In this document: positions 16,511 to 25,324 of the stretch, one piece after another
How the letters are laid out: each line of letters opens with the position of its first letter
Position numbering within the stretch: the first letter of the stretch is position 1
Assembly (NCBI GenBank): GCA_964654185.1
Contig: CAZZIE010000004.1
Span: 1 to 64,000 of the forward strand
Reading direction: 5' to 3'
Length of the DNA: 64,000 bases
Origin: CAYFQV01 sp964654185
Lineage (GTDB): Bacteria > Spirochaetota > Spirochaetia > DSM-27196 > PWMO01
Notes under the pieces: model-generated
Told to the model about the DNA's origin: nothing
The model's database searches: none
The model's input: the letters and a program-made list of their open reading frames with translations, nothing else
Program-made: the position numbers and the translations under genes

Positions 16511-18313
16511 TCAGATTCTTCGACGCTGTGCATTCAGCCCCAGGAGCGTGGCATCAATGCCCTTGGCGGCCTGGTGGCCGTTGGCAATTGCACTGATCGC
16601 GTCGCGCTTGGTGTTGGTAATGTCGCCACCGGCGAATACCTTAGGATCGCCGGTTGCCCCGAACTTGTCTACCGTCACCCGGCCGCGGTCGACGGTGATC
16701 TTTGCCAGCGCCTCCTCCGGCAGGAAGGAGTAGTCCGCATCCTGGCCGATCGCCGAGATAACGGAGTCGAAGACCTCCCGGTGCTCGGAGCCCTCGATCA
16801 AGACGGGCTTCGGACGCTTCCCCTCCCCCTGGTCGACCATCTCCGCCTCGCCCCAGACGAAGGTCGCCTGGGTACTCCGGGACGCATCCTCCACGGCAAT
16901 CGGAACGGCCTGGGGAACGATCCGCACGCCCTCGTCGATGGCCTCATCGATCTCCTCCTCGTCGGCGGGCATGTCCTGGATGCGGCGCCGGTAGAGCACC
17001 GTGACCTCCGCCCCCAGGCGGCGGGCGGTCCGGGCGGCGTCCATGGCGACGTTGCCGCCGCCGATGACGGCGACCTTCTCTCCCATACCGGGATCGCGCC
17101 CGGCGGTAACGTCGTCGAGAACCGTGATTCCCGACAGTACCCGCGGGTGGTCCTCTCCGGGAATGCCCATCTGATAGGCGTTGGGAAGACCGGTGGAGAT
17201 GAAGACCGCGTCGTAGTCCCGATAGATGTCTTCGAAGGTGAGGTCGCGGCCAACCTGGAACTCCTGCTTGATCTCGACCCCGAGGGAGCGGATGTAGTCG
17301 ATGTCCTTGTTGATCTGATCGTAGGGAAGCCGGTACTCCGGGATTCCGTAACGAAGCATGCCGCCGGGGAGGTCCCGGGAGTCGTACACGGTGATCTCGT
17401 AACCCAGGAGACGCAGATAGTAGGCGGCGCTCAGGCCGCCGGGGCCGGAGCCGACGACTGCCACGCGCTTGCCGTTGGACTCTTCCGCGCTGCCCAGGAT
17501 CATCTCGTAGTCCCGGGAGTAGATCTGGTCCGCAATGTAGCGCTTGAGCCAGCGGATCGAGATGGCCTCCCCCTCGCCGTGGCGCTTTGCACAGACGCTC
17601 TCACAGGTGTGCGTACACACCCGCCCGCACGATGCCGGAAGCGGGTTGGATTCATAGACGATGCGCAGGCCTTCTCCGAGATCATCGTCGCGGATGGCGC
17701 GAATGTAGCCGGGCACGTCCATGTGCGCCGGGCAGGTGGCAATGCAGATGCCGCAGGCGACGCAGCGGTCCGCCTCTTTCCGGGCCTGCTCCTCGGAATA
17801 GCCCTGCACGAGCTCCCGGAAGCTGGTCAGACCCTCCTCGGGAGCGAGCGTCTCCATCTTCACGCGCTCCTTCTCCAGGAGCTCGTACCCCGGGGCGCGC
17901 TCGTACCCGAGGTCGCTCTCGTCCCAGGCCTTCCGGTCCTCTCCGGGAACGTAGCGGAAGACGTCCGGGTCGATGTCGACCCAGATGTACTCGTTGCTCA
18001 TGCCCAGAGAGCCGGTGGGGCAGATGTCGACGCAGAGGGCGCACCAGCAGCAGCGGCCGTAGTCCACCATGGGGCGCAGACCGCTGTCGCCGTGACGCGG
18101 CTTGTGCCGGACCGACTCCACCAGATCGATGGCCTCGTTCTGGCACACGGTCTCGCAGGTCCCGCATCCAATGCACATCTCGCCGTCGTTGGTGTGAAAG
18201 CCCCGGTACCGGGGCGCCCCGGGCCGATCATCAATGGGGTTCTTCGTCGTATAGGGCTTCTCGAAGGCGCGCTTCCACACCGAAAAGGGTGCAATCAGGT
18301 CTTTGACACTCAT
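16511..18313 (-). CDS. Fusion of NuoI-like ferredoxin and GltD/NfnL-type flavoprotein
   Basis: A 600-residue protein. Residues about 40-110 are a NuoI/MbxN-like domain with two [4Fe-4S] motifs (CIGCGTCETVC and CCWCALCVDICP). From about 180 it is a complete GltD-type module: CVACGICIATCP and CGRVCTHTCESVC clusters, an FAD site VAVVGSGPGGLSAA (about 284) and an NAD(P) site VAVIGGGNVAMDAARTA. As last gene of the Mrp/Nuo operon it should be the electron-input (or output) arm, joining NAD(P)H chemistry to the membrane complex. In ordinary Nuo this job belongs to NuoEFG and NuoI, and NuoEFG is absent here. The gene starts 3 bases after nuoD. Confidence 0.88.
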   Translation of the reverse strand: MSVKDLIAPFSVWKRAFEKPYTTKNPIDDRPGAPRYRGFHTNDGEMCIGCGTCETVCQNEAIDLVESVRHKPRHGDSGLRPMVDYGRCCWCALCVDICPTGSLGMSNEYIWVDIDPDVFRYVPGEDRKAWDESDLGYERAPGYELLEKERVKMETLAPEEGLTSFRELVQGYSEEQARKEADRCVACGICIATCPAHMDVPGYIRAIRDDDLGEGLRIVYESNPLPASCGRVCTHTCESVCAKRHGEGEAISIRWLKRYIADQIYSRDYEMILGSAEESNGKRVAVVGSGPGGLSAAYYLRLLGYEITVYDSRDLPGGMLRYGIPEYRLPYDQINKDIDYIRSLGVEIKQEFQVGRDLTFEDIYRDYDAVFISTGLPNAYQMGIPGEDHPRVLSGITVLDDVTAGRDPGMGEKVAVIGGGNVAMDAARTARRLGAEVTVLYRRRIQDMPADEEEIDEAIDEGVRIVPQAVPIAVEDASRSTQATFVWGEAEMVDQGEGKRPKPVLIEGSEHREVFDSVISAIGQDADYSFLPEEALAKITVDRGRVTVDKFGATGDPKVFAGGDITNTKRDAISAIANGHQAAKGIDATLLGLNAQRRRI

Positions 18314-18316
18314 GAT

Positions 18317-19552
18317 CTACCTCTCGATCTCCGGCGGATAGGTGTGGAGGCTGACCATGAGCCCCGCAACGTCGGCGATATTTGTTCCCACCGCCAGCTT
18401 TTCCAGCACCACCATGGCGTGGGTGTATGAGGGGCCGCGCACATACACGCGCCGGGGGTATCCGGTACCGTCGGCAACAAGGAAGTACCCGTATTCGCCC
18501 CGGGTACACTCCGCGCGACGGTAGGTCTGCCCGGGTGGGATCTTCCAGTGCAGGACGTTCGGCAGCCTAGTGTGAATGGCGCCCTCCGCGGGAATGCGGT
18601 CGGCGATCTGTCTGATCAGTGAGATCGCCTGGTACATCTCCCGAAAGCGCACCCGGGCGCGGGCGTAGGCATCCGACTCTGTCTCAGTGACGATGTCAAA
18701 GTCCAACTGATCGTAGCCGAGATACGGCGCATCCTTGCGGATGTCCCGGGCGACGCCGGCGGCTCGCGCATTCGGACCGGTAATGCCGTAGCGGTCGATC
18801 ATGTCCGGGGTGATCACGCCGAGCCCCTTTGCCCGGGACTTGAAGACGGCGTTGGAGAACATGGCAAGGTCGATCTCCCCGAGGAGCTTCTCCACTGTGG
18901 CCAGGACCGCCTCGAGACGATCCCGGAAGCCCTCCGGAAGATCCGCGCGAACTCCGCCGGGGATGATGTACATGTGGTAGATGCGGCCACCCGAGAGCTC
19001 CTCGAAGAGATCGAGGATGTAGTCGCGGTGGACCATGGTCCACTGGCCGATGGTGCCCATGCCGAAGGAGCCCGCCTGGCCGCCGATCCACTGAAGGAAG
19101 CTCGTCAGCCGCGCCATCTCCAGCGTCAGGAGGCGGATCCAGTTGGCCTTCTCCGGCACCTCGATCCCGGCGAGCTCCTCCACGGTGGCGGCGTAGAGAT
19201 ACTCGTTGAAATCGGGTTCCGGCACGCAGATCCGGCACACTAACGGGAAGTTCTGAATGAAGGTGCGCCGCTCCATGAGCTTCTCGAAGCCCCGGTGGAG
19301 ATATCCCACGTGGGTCCGGCACTCCACGACGGTGTCTCCTTCCACGGTGAGCTCCAGGGACATGTTGCCGGTAATGCCGGGATGGTTCGGGCCCTGCCAG
19401 AGCTTGAGATACTTCCCGCTCTCGAGATCGATCCGCGGCGCGCCGGTGTCGGAGCCCTCATTCCGGTCCGGGGCGTCGAACTCGCGATAGGTCGGCTTCT
19501 CGTAGATCTCCCGGGAGTCGATGTCCCGGAACAGATGGGTGTACGTGCTCAT
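18317..19552 (-). CDS. nuoD: NuoD-like / MbxL-type catalytic-site subunit
   Basis: A 411-residue member of the 49-kDa/NiFe large-subunit superfamily (GPNHPGITGNMSLELTVEGDTVVECRTHVGYLHRGFEKLMERRT). The NiFe ligand pairs of hydrogenases are missing. The N-terminal site reads VCRICVPEPDFNEY (about 107), keeping RIC but not the second Cys, and the C-terminus ends LMVSLHTYPPEIER without any DPCxxC. It is therefore not a hydrogenase; in this family such forms transfer electrons to a quinone, sulfane sulfur or another acceptor site. ATGA overlap with nuoC, and only 3 bases to the ferredoxin-GltD fusion gene. Confidence 0.88.
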   Translation of the reverse strand: MSTYTHLFRDIDSREIYEKPTYREFDAPDRNEGSDTGAPRIDLESGKYLKLWQGPNHPGITGNMSLELTVEGDTVVECRTHVGYLHRGFEKLMERRTFIQNFPLVCRICVPEPDFNEYLYAATVEELAGIEVPEKANWIRLLTLEMARLTSFLQWIGGQAGSFGMGTIGQWTMVHRDYILDLFEELSGGRIYHMYIIPGGVRADLPEGFRDRLEAVLATVEKLLGEIDLAMFSNAVFKSRAKGLGVITPDMIDRYGITGPNARAAGVARDIRKDAPYLGYDQLDFDIVTETESDAYARARVRFREMYQAISLIRQIADRIPAEGAIHTRLPNVLHWKIPPGQTYRRAECTRGEYGYFLVADGTGYPRRVYVRGPSYTHAMVVLEKLAVGTNIADVAGLMVSLHTYPPEIER

Positions 19553-20166
19553 GACGTGCTCTCCCCGTCGGTGCCGGCACCGCCCGCCTCCGGAGAGGCC
19601 GGGTGCGGTCCGTCGATCTCCGCGTAGAGGGCGCGCTTCATGTGCTCCCGGACTACGGTTTTCTTGCGCCCGGGGCGCGGGAAGTAGCGCGCCTCCGAAT
19701 AGGCGCGGGTATCGAACTCCCGGCGCATGGGGGGAATGTCGTTCCAGCTCTCCAGGATGAAGGGCTCATCCACCCGGGGGCTCCCGGGGAAGTCGATGCC
19801 GAACATCTCCTTGAGCTCCCGCTGGTAGGTGCTTGCCTGCGCCCAGAGGAGGTGGATCGACTCCATCTCCGCGGCGTCCCGGGGAACCTCCACCTCGACG
19901 CCCACGTCCCGTCGGCCGGTGTAGTCGTGGAGCAGATAGGTGAGACGAAAGGTCCCCTGCTCGATCACGTCGACCGCCGTCAGGAAGACCAGATGGGTGA
20001 ACCCCTCGACGTCGCGAAGGTGGCGGATCATGGGAACGGCGTGCGACCGGGAGATCCGGATGAACGCCTGACCGGCGTGACTGATCCGCCCGTTGTCGGT
20101 CTCGAAACGCTGAGCAAGGTCCTGGAGAAGCTCCTCAAGGGGGCGAGTGGCCGTATGCATCGTCAT
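19549..20166 (-). CDS. nuoC: NuoC-like / MbxK-type 30-kDa subunit
   Basis: A 205-residue complex I 30-kDa family subunit. The family region is clear: LVFLTAVDVIEQGTFRLTYLLHD, EMESIHLLWAQASTYQRELKEMFGIDFPGSP, and PFILESWNDIPPMRREF. It is a peripheral-arm structural subunit that packs against NuoB and NuoD. The last 15 residues are a Gly/Ala-rich tail. GGAGGAG precedes the ATG, an 18-base gap separates it from nuoB, and its stop overlaps the nuoD start (ATGA). Confidence 0.88.
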   Translation of the reverse strand: MTMHTATRPLEELLQDLAQRFETDNGRISHAGQAFIRISRSHAVPMIRHLRDVEGFTHLVFLTAVDVIEQGTFRLTYLLHDYTGRRDVGVEVEVPRDAAEMESIHLLWAQASTYQRELKEMFGIDFPGSPRVDEPFILESWNDIPPMRREFDTRAYSEARYFPRPGRKKTVVREHMKRALYAEIDGPHPASPEAGGAGTDGESTS

Positions 20167-20184
20167 AAATGATCTCCTCCGGCC

Positions 20185-20955
20185 CTACCAGTTGTAGTCC
20201 GGCATGTTCCAGTCGGTGATGACCCTCTTCTGATTCGCCTTGTACCAGTCGAAGTTCTCGGCGTAGTAGTTGGCCCCTTCGGCTTCGCCGGCGCGGATCA
20301 GTTGCTTCAGCTTCTGGAATCCCGCGAGGATGGCTTCAGGGCGCGGCATGCAGCCGGCGACGTAGACATCCACGGGGATGTAGTGATCGAGGCGGTTGAT
20401 GGTGTTGTAGCTGTCCCAGTACATGCCGCCGTTGATGGTGCAGCTCCCGAGGCCGATCACGAACTTCGGGTTCTGCATCTGCTCGTAGCTCCGGACGATA
20501 CGCTTGAGGGTCTTCAGGGAGACGTAACCCCCAATGATGAAGACGCTCGACTGCCGCGGCGTGGGGCGTCCCTGAATGCCGTAGCGGTAGGCGTCGAACC
20601 GGGCGGTCATGAGGGGACGGAGCTCGATTGCGCCGCAGCCGGTGCCGAAGCCGAGGATCCAGAGGCTCTGGGAGCGGGCCCAGTTGAGGAATTTCTCAAT
20701 GATGCCGCGGAAGGGGGCGACCGCCTCGGGGCGGGCGTCACAGAAGCAGGCACGGTCCTGGATCGGCATGTCGAGGTTGGGAAGGCGCACGCCGTCTCCC
20801 GTGATGGGCAGGGTGCGCTTCTCTTCCGGGTCCGACGCGGCGCTTGTGTCCGGGGCCGTTGCCCGCGCCGCTGCCGTGCCCGGCGCGCCGCCCGGCGCAT
20901 TGGCCGACGCGTTGGCCGCCGCCTCCGCAGAGGTGCCGTCTGTGTGGTCGCTCAT
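20185..20955 (-). CDS. nuoB: NuoB-like / MbxJ-type [4Fe-4S] subunit with altered cluster motif
   Basis: A 256-residue NuoB/hydrogenase small-subunit homologue. The first 50 residues are an Ala/Ser/Thr-rich extension absent from normal NuoB. Ligands for the terminal cluster are partly changed: the usual tandem CC motif reads FGTGCGAIEL (about 105), so the second Cys is Gly, while GSCTINGG (about 170) and AGCMPRPEA (about 201) keep their Cys. Two other Cys occur upstream in RACFCDARP. Either the cluster uses a different fourth ligand or it belongs to an Mbx/Ehr-type subclass. ATGA overlap with the NuoH-like gene. Confidence 0.87.
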   Translation of the reverse strand: MSDHTDGTSAEAAANASANAPGGAPGTAAARATAPDTSAASDPEEKRTLPITGDGVRLPNLDMPIQDRACFCDARPEAVAPFRGIIEKFLNWARSQSLWILGFGTGCGAIELRPLMTARFDAYRYGIQGRPTPRQSSVFIIGGYVSLKTLKRIVRSYEQMQNPKFVIGLGSCTINGGMYWDSYNTINRLDHYIPVDVYVAGCMPRPEAILAGFQKLKQLIRAGEAEGANYYAENFDWYKANQKRVITDWNMPDYNW

Positions 20956-21878
20956 GCAACGCTCCTTATGATCTGCAGCGCGACGGCGATAACGCCGATC
21001 GCTGCGGGGATCTTCAAGAAGAAGGTGATCGAATCCTGAACGCGGAAGCGTGGGAAGGAGACTCCCACGAAAACCGTGAACAGATAGATGAGAAAGGTCT
21101 TGATGACCATGGCAAAGATGTTGGTCGCTCCACCGAAGAAGAGGTTCATGTAGAGGATCAGCTTTGCGCCGTTGAAGATGGCGCGGTTGGACTGGAGCAT
21201 GCCCATGTAGGAGCCCTGATACTCCGTCGGCGGGCCCATGGGGATCTCCTGCGGTGCGGTGACGACACTGAAGGGGTTACCCATGGTCATACCCAGGAAG
21301 GCGACCATTCCGGCAATGGTGGCCAGAGGATTGGCAAAGAGGTTCCAGCTGAGAATCCCTCCCTGCTGGACCGCGACGATTTCGGTTATCGACAGGGTGT
21401 TGTGCTGGATTGCCAGGGACACGATCGCCAGGGTGAAGGGCACCTCGAAGGCGGTCATCTGCGCAAGGCCCCGGGCAACGCCGATGGCGCTGTACGGGTG
21501 CCCGCCCTCACCGGCTCCGAGGGCCATGCCGAGCTGGCCGAAGAAGATGAAGTACACCACCAGGAGCAGGTCGCCGGCGAAGTGGAAGTTCCCGAACACC
21601 GTGGAGCCGAAGATGACGGGAATAAACATGAGCGTGCCGATGCCGCCGGCGAGGCGGAAGACCGGCCCCAGATAGAACATGATCCCGTGGCTTATGGTTG
21701 TCCGCTTGGCGTTGTTCTTGATGATGTCGATGTACGGCTGCCACACGGGGATGCCGATCCGACCTTGGACCCGGGCGCGGATGCGGGCGGTGGTTCCCAT
21801 GAGAAGAATCCCGTAGTTGAAGACCACGAAGAGGGTAATGGCGGCGTACAGGACGTGGAGCAAGATCGGCTCGGTCAT
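20952..21878 (-). CDS. nuoH: NuoH-like / MbxM-type membrane subunit
   Basis: A 308-residue polytopic protein with about 8 helices and the NuoH/Ech-B pattern: RIRARVQGRIGIPVWQPYIDIIK, GGHPYSAIGVARGLAQMTAFEVPFTLAIV and FRVQDSITFFLKIPA at the C-terminus. This subunit forms the link between the redox arm and the ion channels, and in complex I the start of the quinone cavity. Its ATG overlaps the stop of the double antiporter gene by 4 bases and its stop overlaps the nuoB start, so translation is probably coupled. Confidence 0.9.
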   Translation of the reverse strand: MTEPILLHVLYAAITLFVVFNYGILLMGTTARIRARVQGRIGIPVWQPYIDIIKNNAKRTTISHGIMFYLGPVFRLAGGIGTLMFIPVIFGSTVFGNFHFAGDLLLVVYFIFFGQLGMALGAGEGGHPYSAIGVARGLAQMTAFEVPFTLAIVSLAIQHNTLSITEIVAVQQGGILSWNLFANPLATIAGMVAFLGMTMGNPFSVVTAPQEIPMGPPTEYQGSYMGMLQSNRAIFNGAKLILYMNLFFGGATNIFAMVIKTFLIYLFTVFVGVSFPRFRVQDSITFFLKIPAAIGVIAVALQIIRSVA

Positions 21879-24800
21879 GAGAGACCTCCTGCAATGACGT
21901 AGAGAGCGACAACAAAGAGGAGAATGTGGAGCGCGTAGGTCTGGCCGTTGCCGGAGTAGATGCGCCGCATGGCGGAGCCCGCGGCGTTCACCCCGTCACG
22001 GACCCCCGCCCAGAAGGCGATCACGCCGGGTCGTGAGAGAAAGCCCAACGCCTTGTCGTAGTGGGCGAAGAAGTGATGGGCGAAGTGGGTGGTTTCCGGG
22101 CGATCCGGGCGCTCCGCAGCGTAGACAATGTTGAACTGTCCGACCGCCTGGGGACGGCGCATGACGACCATGAGCCACACGAGGGGCACAATGAACACCA
22201 CCATGGTGACGTACATGACCAGGTTGCCGTTCCAGTATCCCAGCGTCGAAAGCACCGTGTAGCGCTCCATGACCGTAGCCGTACCGAGGTAGGCGCCGGT
22301 GGTCGAGAGGAGTGGCTGCACGAGCAGATTCGGATACATGGAGACGCCCATGAGCCCCCCGGCCAGAAGCAACTGCGGCAGGATGAGCCAGAAGGGCGCC
22401 TCCCGCACCTCGCGATGCGTGTCCTTCAGCTGTCCCAGAAAGATCGTGTGGATGAACTTGAAGAGGTAGAGAAACGCAATGGTGCTGGCAAAGAAGGCAA
22501 GGGCCGCCTGGAAGTACCACCCGCGCTCGAGCAGCGCGGTGTAGAGCATCCATTTGCCGCCGAACCCTGCCAGGGGCGGAACCCCCGACACCGCAATGAT
22601 GGCCATGAGCGACGATATGAAAGTCAGGGGCATCTTCTTGATGAGCCCGCCGAGCTCGTGCATCCGGCTCGTTCCGGTCCTGAAGATGACTCCGGCCACG
22701 GCCAGGAAGAGCATTCCCTTGAAGATCAGGTGGAGCACCGAGAGATAGAGCCCCGTGGTCCATCCGAGCTGACTCGCCATGGCGACGGCCATGATGATGT
22801 AGCCGAGCTGGCTCATGGAGGAGTACGCCAGGAGATACTTCACATCGCTCTGGTACACCGCGAGGAGCGCACCGAAGAGGGCCGTGAGTGCGCCGATCCA
22901 GCCGACGATTGCCAGCAAGAGATCCGCAGCGCCGGCGGTCGTAACGAGGAGCATGCCGACAACCAGGAGTCCCGCAACGGGCACCTTGCTCAGAATGCCG
23001 GAGAAAACCGGAGACAGGTCGTCCTCCGCCTCGGCGTAGGCGCCGGGAAGCCAGATCTGCACCCCGACGGCACCGGCTTTGACCAGAAATCCCGCAACAA
23101 TGAGGATGAGCGCGGCCAGCGAGGCGCCGGCACTCACGCCCCCGGCCGCGCCGGTGCCGGCGTTGAGGGCCCCGGCGGTCGCGCCGGACAACGCGGAAAC
23201 CGCGAGCCCCGCCACGGCCGGTCCCAGCAGAGCCGCTGCATCCGGAGCCAGGGTCGCGGAGACGACGTGGGGAAAGCCGAAGGCGACGCCGGTGAGCCCC
23301 AGGTAGACCAGCCCCACCATGAGAAGGAACGCCCCGCCGACGGAGAAGACAAGATAGCGAAGGGCCGCCCGGGCGGCGCCGTGTCGCCTCAACAAGAGAA
23401 GGTAGGACGCCAGCGTAACCGACTCGAAGGCGAGAAAGAATCCCGCCGAGCTCTCGGCGGCAAGGAGGGAAACCATGCTCAAGGTGAGTGCGGCAACCAG
23501 GGGAAAGAGCCCCGTTGCGCGCTTCCTCCGGTTCAGCAGCGCAAGAGTGGCAATCACGCCGCCTCCCGCGAAGATTCCCAGAAAAACAACCCCCATGCCT
23601 TCGAGCATCGGATAGACCACCCAGCCGAACCCGGCAATCGCCGCCACGGTGAGCAGGGCCTTCACCCGGGCCGGCAACCAGTCGAGAACCCACAACGCCA
23701 CAGCCGCGGCAAAGGGCACGAAGAGGAGCACCTCCCGGAAGCCGAACAGCCAGGCCGACAGAGGGCCCAGGACGAGCAGGATCACCGCAAACACCCCGGG
23801 AGGATCGTCGGCCACGCCGGTCCGGGTCGCGCCGGTGCGGGCCTCGCCGGTGCGGGCCTCGCCGGTCCGTACCGGTGCGGCCGCCGCGGCGGCGTGGGCA
23901 GTCGCCGTGACACCGCGGGCACCCGCCGCAGGCAGCGCGTCGTCAGCGGCCGCCGCGGATCGCGCCCTCTCGTCCGCGACGGGTTCACCAGCGTCCTCCC
24001 CGAGCACCTGCGGAGTCAGCGCCGCCCCGAGAAAGCGGAAGAGATACGTCGCCTCGAGGAGGGAGCCCAGGAGGATCACGACGATCCAGAGAACTGAGCC
24101 CGCCCCGGCAAGCTGAGTAATGAGCGTCCACTTTGCCCAGAATGCCGGAAAGGGAGGAAGGCCTGCGAGGGCGATTACGAAGAGTCCCGCGGCAATCAGC
24201 AGACCGCGGCGAACTCGTGACCCGTCACCGCCACGGCGCAGCCGGCTTGCCAGACCGGCCAATCCCTCGAAGCCCAGGGAGGAGGCGATCCAGAAGAGGC
24301 CGCCCTTTGCCAGGAGATGATTCACCAGGAGACCGCCGCCTACCAGAAGGGACGTGCCGACGCTCCAGTCCTGCAGATGTGCCAGCGAGACTGTCGCCAC
24401 GACCAGACCGAGTTGCGCCACCGAGGAGTATCCGAGCATTCGCCGGACCTGACGCTGCCGGAGTCCCATCAGGTTGGAAAGACCGAATGTCAGTACACCG
24501 ACACCAACGAGGACACTCAGCTGTGGGCCAGGAATCATCGGCACAATCTTGTAGAGGGCAGCAACAATGCCGCCGGAGGTGCCCACGGAGATGATTGATG
24601 CAACTGCCGGCTCGGAGGCTTCATATACATCGAGCGCCCATCCGTTCGCCGGGAAGGGCTTCAGCTCAATCAACAGCGCAGCGACCACCAGGAACACGGC
24701 GACGAATCCCGCGCCGCCGGTAAGAACCTCGCTCCCCTGGGCCGTCAGGATCATGCCGTCAATGTTCAGGGTTCCGGTCACGCGATAGAGGTAGATCGTG

Positions 24801-25324
24801 CCAATCAGAAACAGTGCCGATGCCAGACCTCCCGCTATGACATACTTGAAGCCCGCACTGAGACCGCGTTGATCGTCGTGCAGGGCAATCATGCCGTACG
24901 TGGCAATGGCGGTGATCTCCAGGAACACGAACACGTTGAAGAGGTCCCGGGTGAGGATCAATCCGTTGGTCCCCATGGCCATCATGAGCAAGAGGATCTG
25001 CGCGCCCAGATGACCGTGAAGGAATCGCCTCGTGAGAAGAACGCCCGATCCGAGGAAGGCCAGATTCACTGCAAGGGCGAGCCCGGCCTCGAGGGTCCCC
25101 ATGCGCAGGTTGATCGAAAAGGGCGGCGCAAACCCCGCCGTCAGCACCTCCGGAGCGGCCGCGCCGCCCAGGAGCGCAACGAGCCACGCACCGGAGAGCC
25201 CGACCATCCAGGCAAGGGTTCCAAGGGTCAGCCCGAGGGAGAGACCCCGGCCGAGCCGGTCGGCAAGTCCGAGAAGAAATGCAACCAGGAGCGCGATTGC
25301 CGGCAGAAAGATCGGGCTTACCAT
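21875..25324 (-). CDS. Double Mrp-type antiporter subunit (two MrpD/NuoLMN modules in one chain)
   Basis: A 1149-residue membrane protein with two complete antiporter-like modules. Module 1 (about 1-455) has the TM5 Glu in FNVFVFLEITAIATYGMIAL and the TM7 Lys in LIELKPFPANGWALDVYE. Module 2 (about 515-1010) has Glu in LAFESVTLASYLLLL and Lys in FLVKAGAVGVQIWLPGAYAEAEDDLSP. A cytoplasmic low-complexity linker (about 450-512) holds repeated RTGEA/RTGAT units. The last 140 residues form further helices. In archaeal MBX these modules are separate genes (H and H'). It should move H+ or Na+ driven by redox changes. No stop or frameshift is seen between modules. Its ATG overlaps the end of the mrpC gene. 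Confidence 0.9.
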   Translation of the reverse strand: MVSPIFLPAIALLVAFLLGLADRLGRGLSLGLTLGTLAWMVGLSGAWLVALLGGAAAPEVLTAGFAPPFSINLRMGTLEAGLALAVNLAFLGSGVLLTRRFLHGHLGAQILLLMMAMGTNGLILTRDLFNVFVFLEITAIATYGMIALHDDQRGLSAGFKYVIAGGLASALFLIGTIYLYRVTGTLNIDGMILTAQGSEVLTGGAGFVAVFLVVAALLIELKPFPANGWALDVYEASEPAVASIISVGTSGGIVAALYKIVPMIPGPQLSVLVGVGVLTFGLSNLMGLRQRQVRRMLGYSSVAQLGLVVATVSLAHLQDWSVGTSLLVGGGLLVNHLLAKGGLFWIASSLGFEGLAGLASRLRRGGDGSRVRRGLLIAAGLFVIALAGLPPFPAFWAKWTLITQLAGAGSVLWIVVILLGSLLEATYLFRFLGAALTPQVLGEDAGEPVADERARSAAAADDALPAAGARGVTATAHAAAAAAPVRTGEARTGEARTGATRTGVADDPPGVFAVILLVLGPLSAWLFGFREVLLFVPFAAAVALWVLDWLPARVKALLTVAAIAGFGWVVYPMLEGMGVVFLGIFAGGGVIATLALLNRRKRATGLFPLVAALTLSMVSLLAAESSAGFFLAFESVTLASYLLLLRRHGAARAALRYLVFSVGGAFLLMVGLVYLGLTGVAFGFPHVVSATLAPDAAALLGPAVAGLAVSALSGATAGALNAGTGAAGGVSAGASLAALILIVAGFLVKAGAVGVQIWLPGAYAEAEDDLSPVFSGILSKVPVAGLLVVGMLLVTTAGAADLLLAIVGWIGALTALFGALLAVYQSDVKYLLAYSSMSQLGYIIMAVAMASQLGWTTGLYLSVLHLIFKGMLFLAVAGVIFRTGTSRMHELGGLIKKMPLTFISSLMAIIAVSGVPPLAGFGGKWMLYTALLERGWYFQAALAFFASTIAFLYLFKFIHTIFLGQLKDTHREVREAPFWLILPQLLLAGGLMGVSMYPNLLVQPLLSTTGAYLGTATVMERYTVLSTLGYWNGNLVMYVTMVVFIVPLVWLMVVMRRPQAVGQFNIVYAAERPDRPETTHFAHHFFAHYDKALGFLSRPGVIAFWAGVRDGVNAAGSAMRRIYSGNGQTYALHILLFVVALYVIAGGLS

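Noticed and set aside
16574..18430. 618-codon plus-strand open frame opposite the ferredoxin-GltD gene
   Set aside because: No motif or ribosome binding site; the minus-strand frame has full cluster and nucleotide motifs.
18317..20955. NiFe hydrogenase (Ech/Mbh) assignment for the minus-strand complex
   Set aside because: The large subunit lacks both NiFe Cys pairs, so H2 activity is not supported.
22061..24097. 678-codon plus-strand open frame opposite the double antiporter gene
   Set aside because: Its composition (His, Arg, Glu, Gly rich without any domain) is the usual shadow of a GC-rich membrane protein gene.
21875..25324. Double antiporter as a sequencing frameshift artefact
   Set aside because: The linker is continuous in frame over 60 residues and rich in the same low-complexity type seen in other proteins here; a simple missed stop would not create it.
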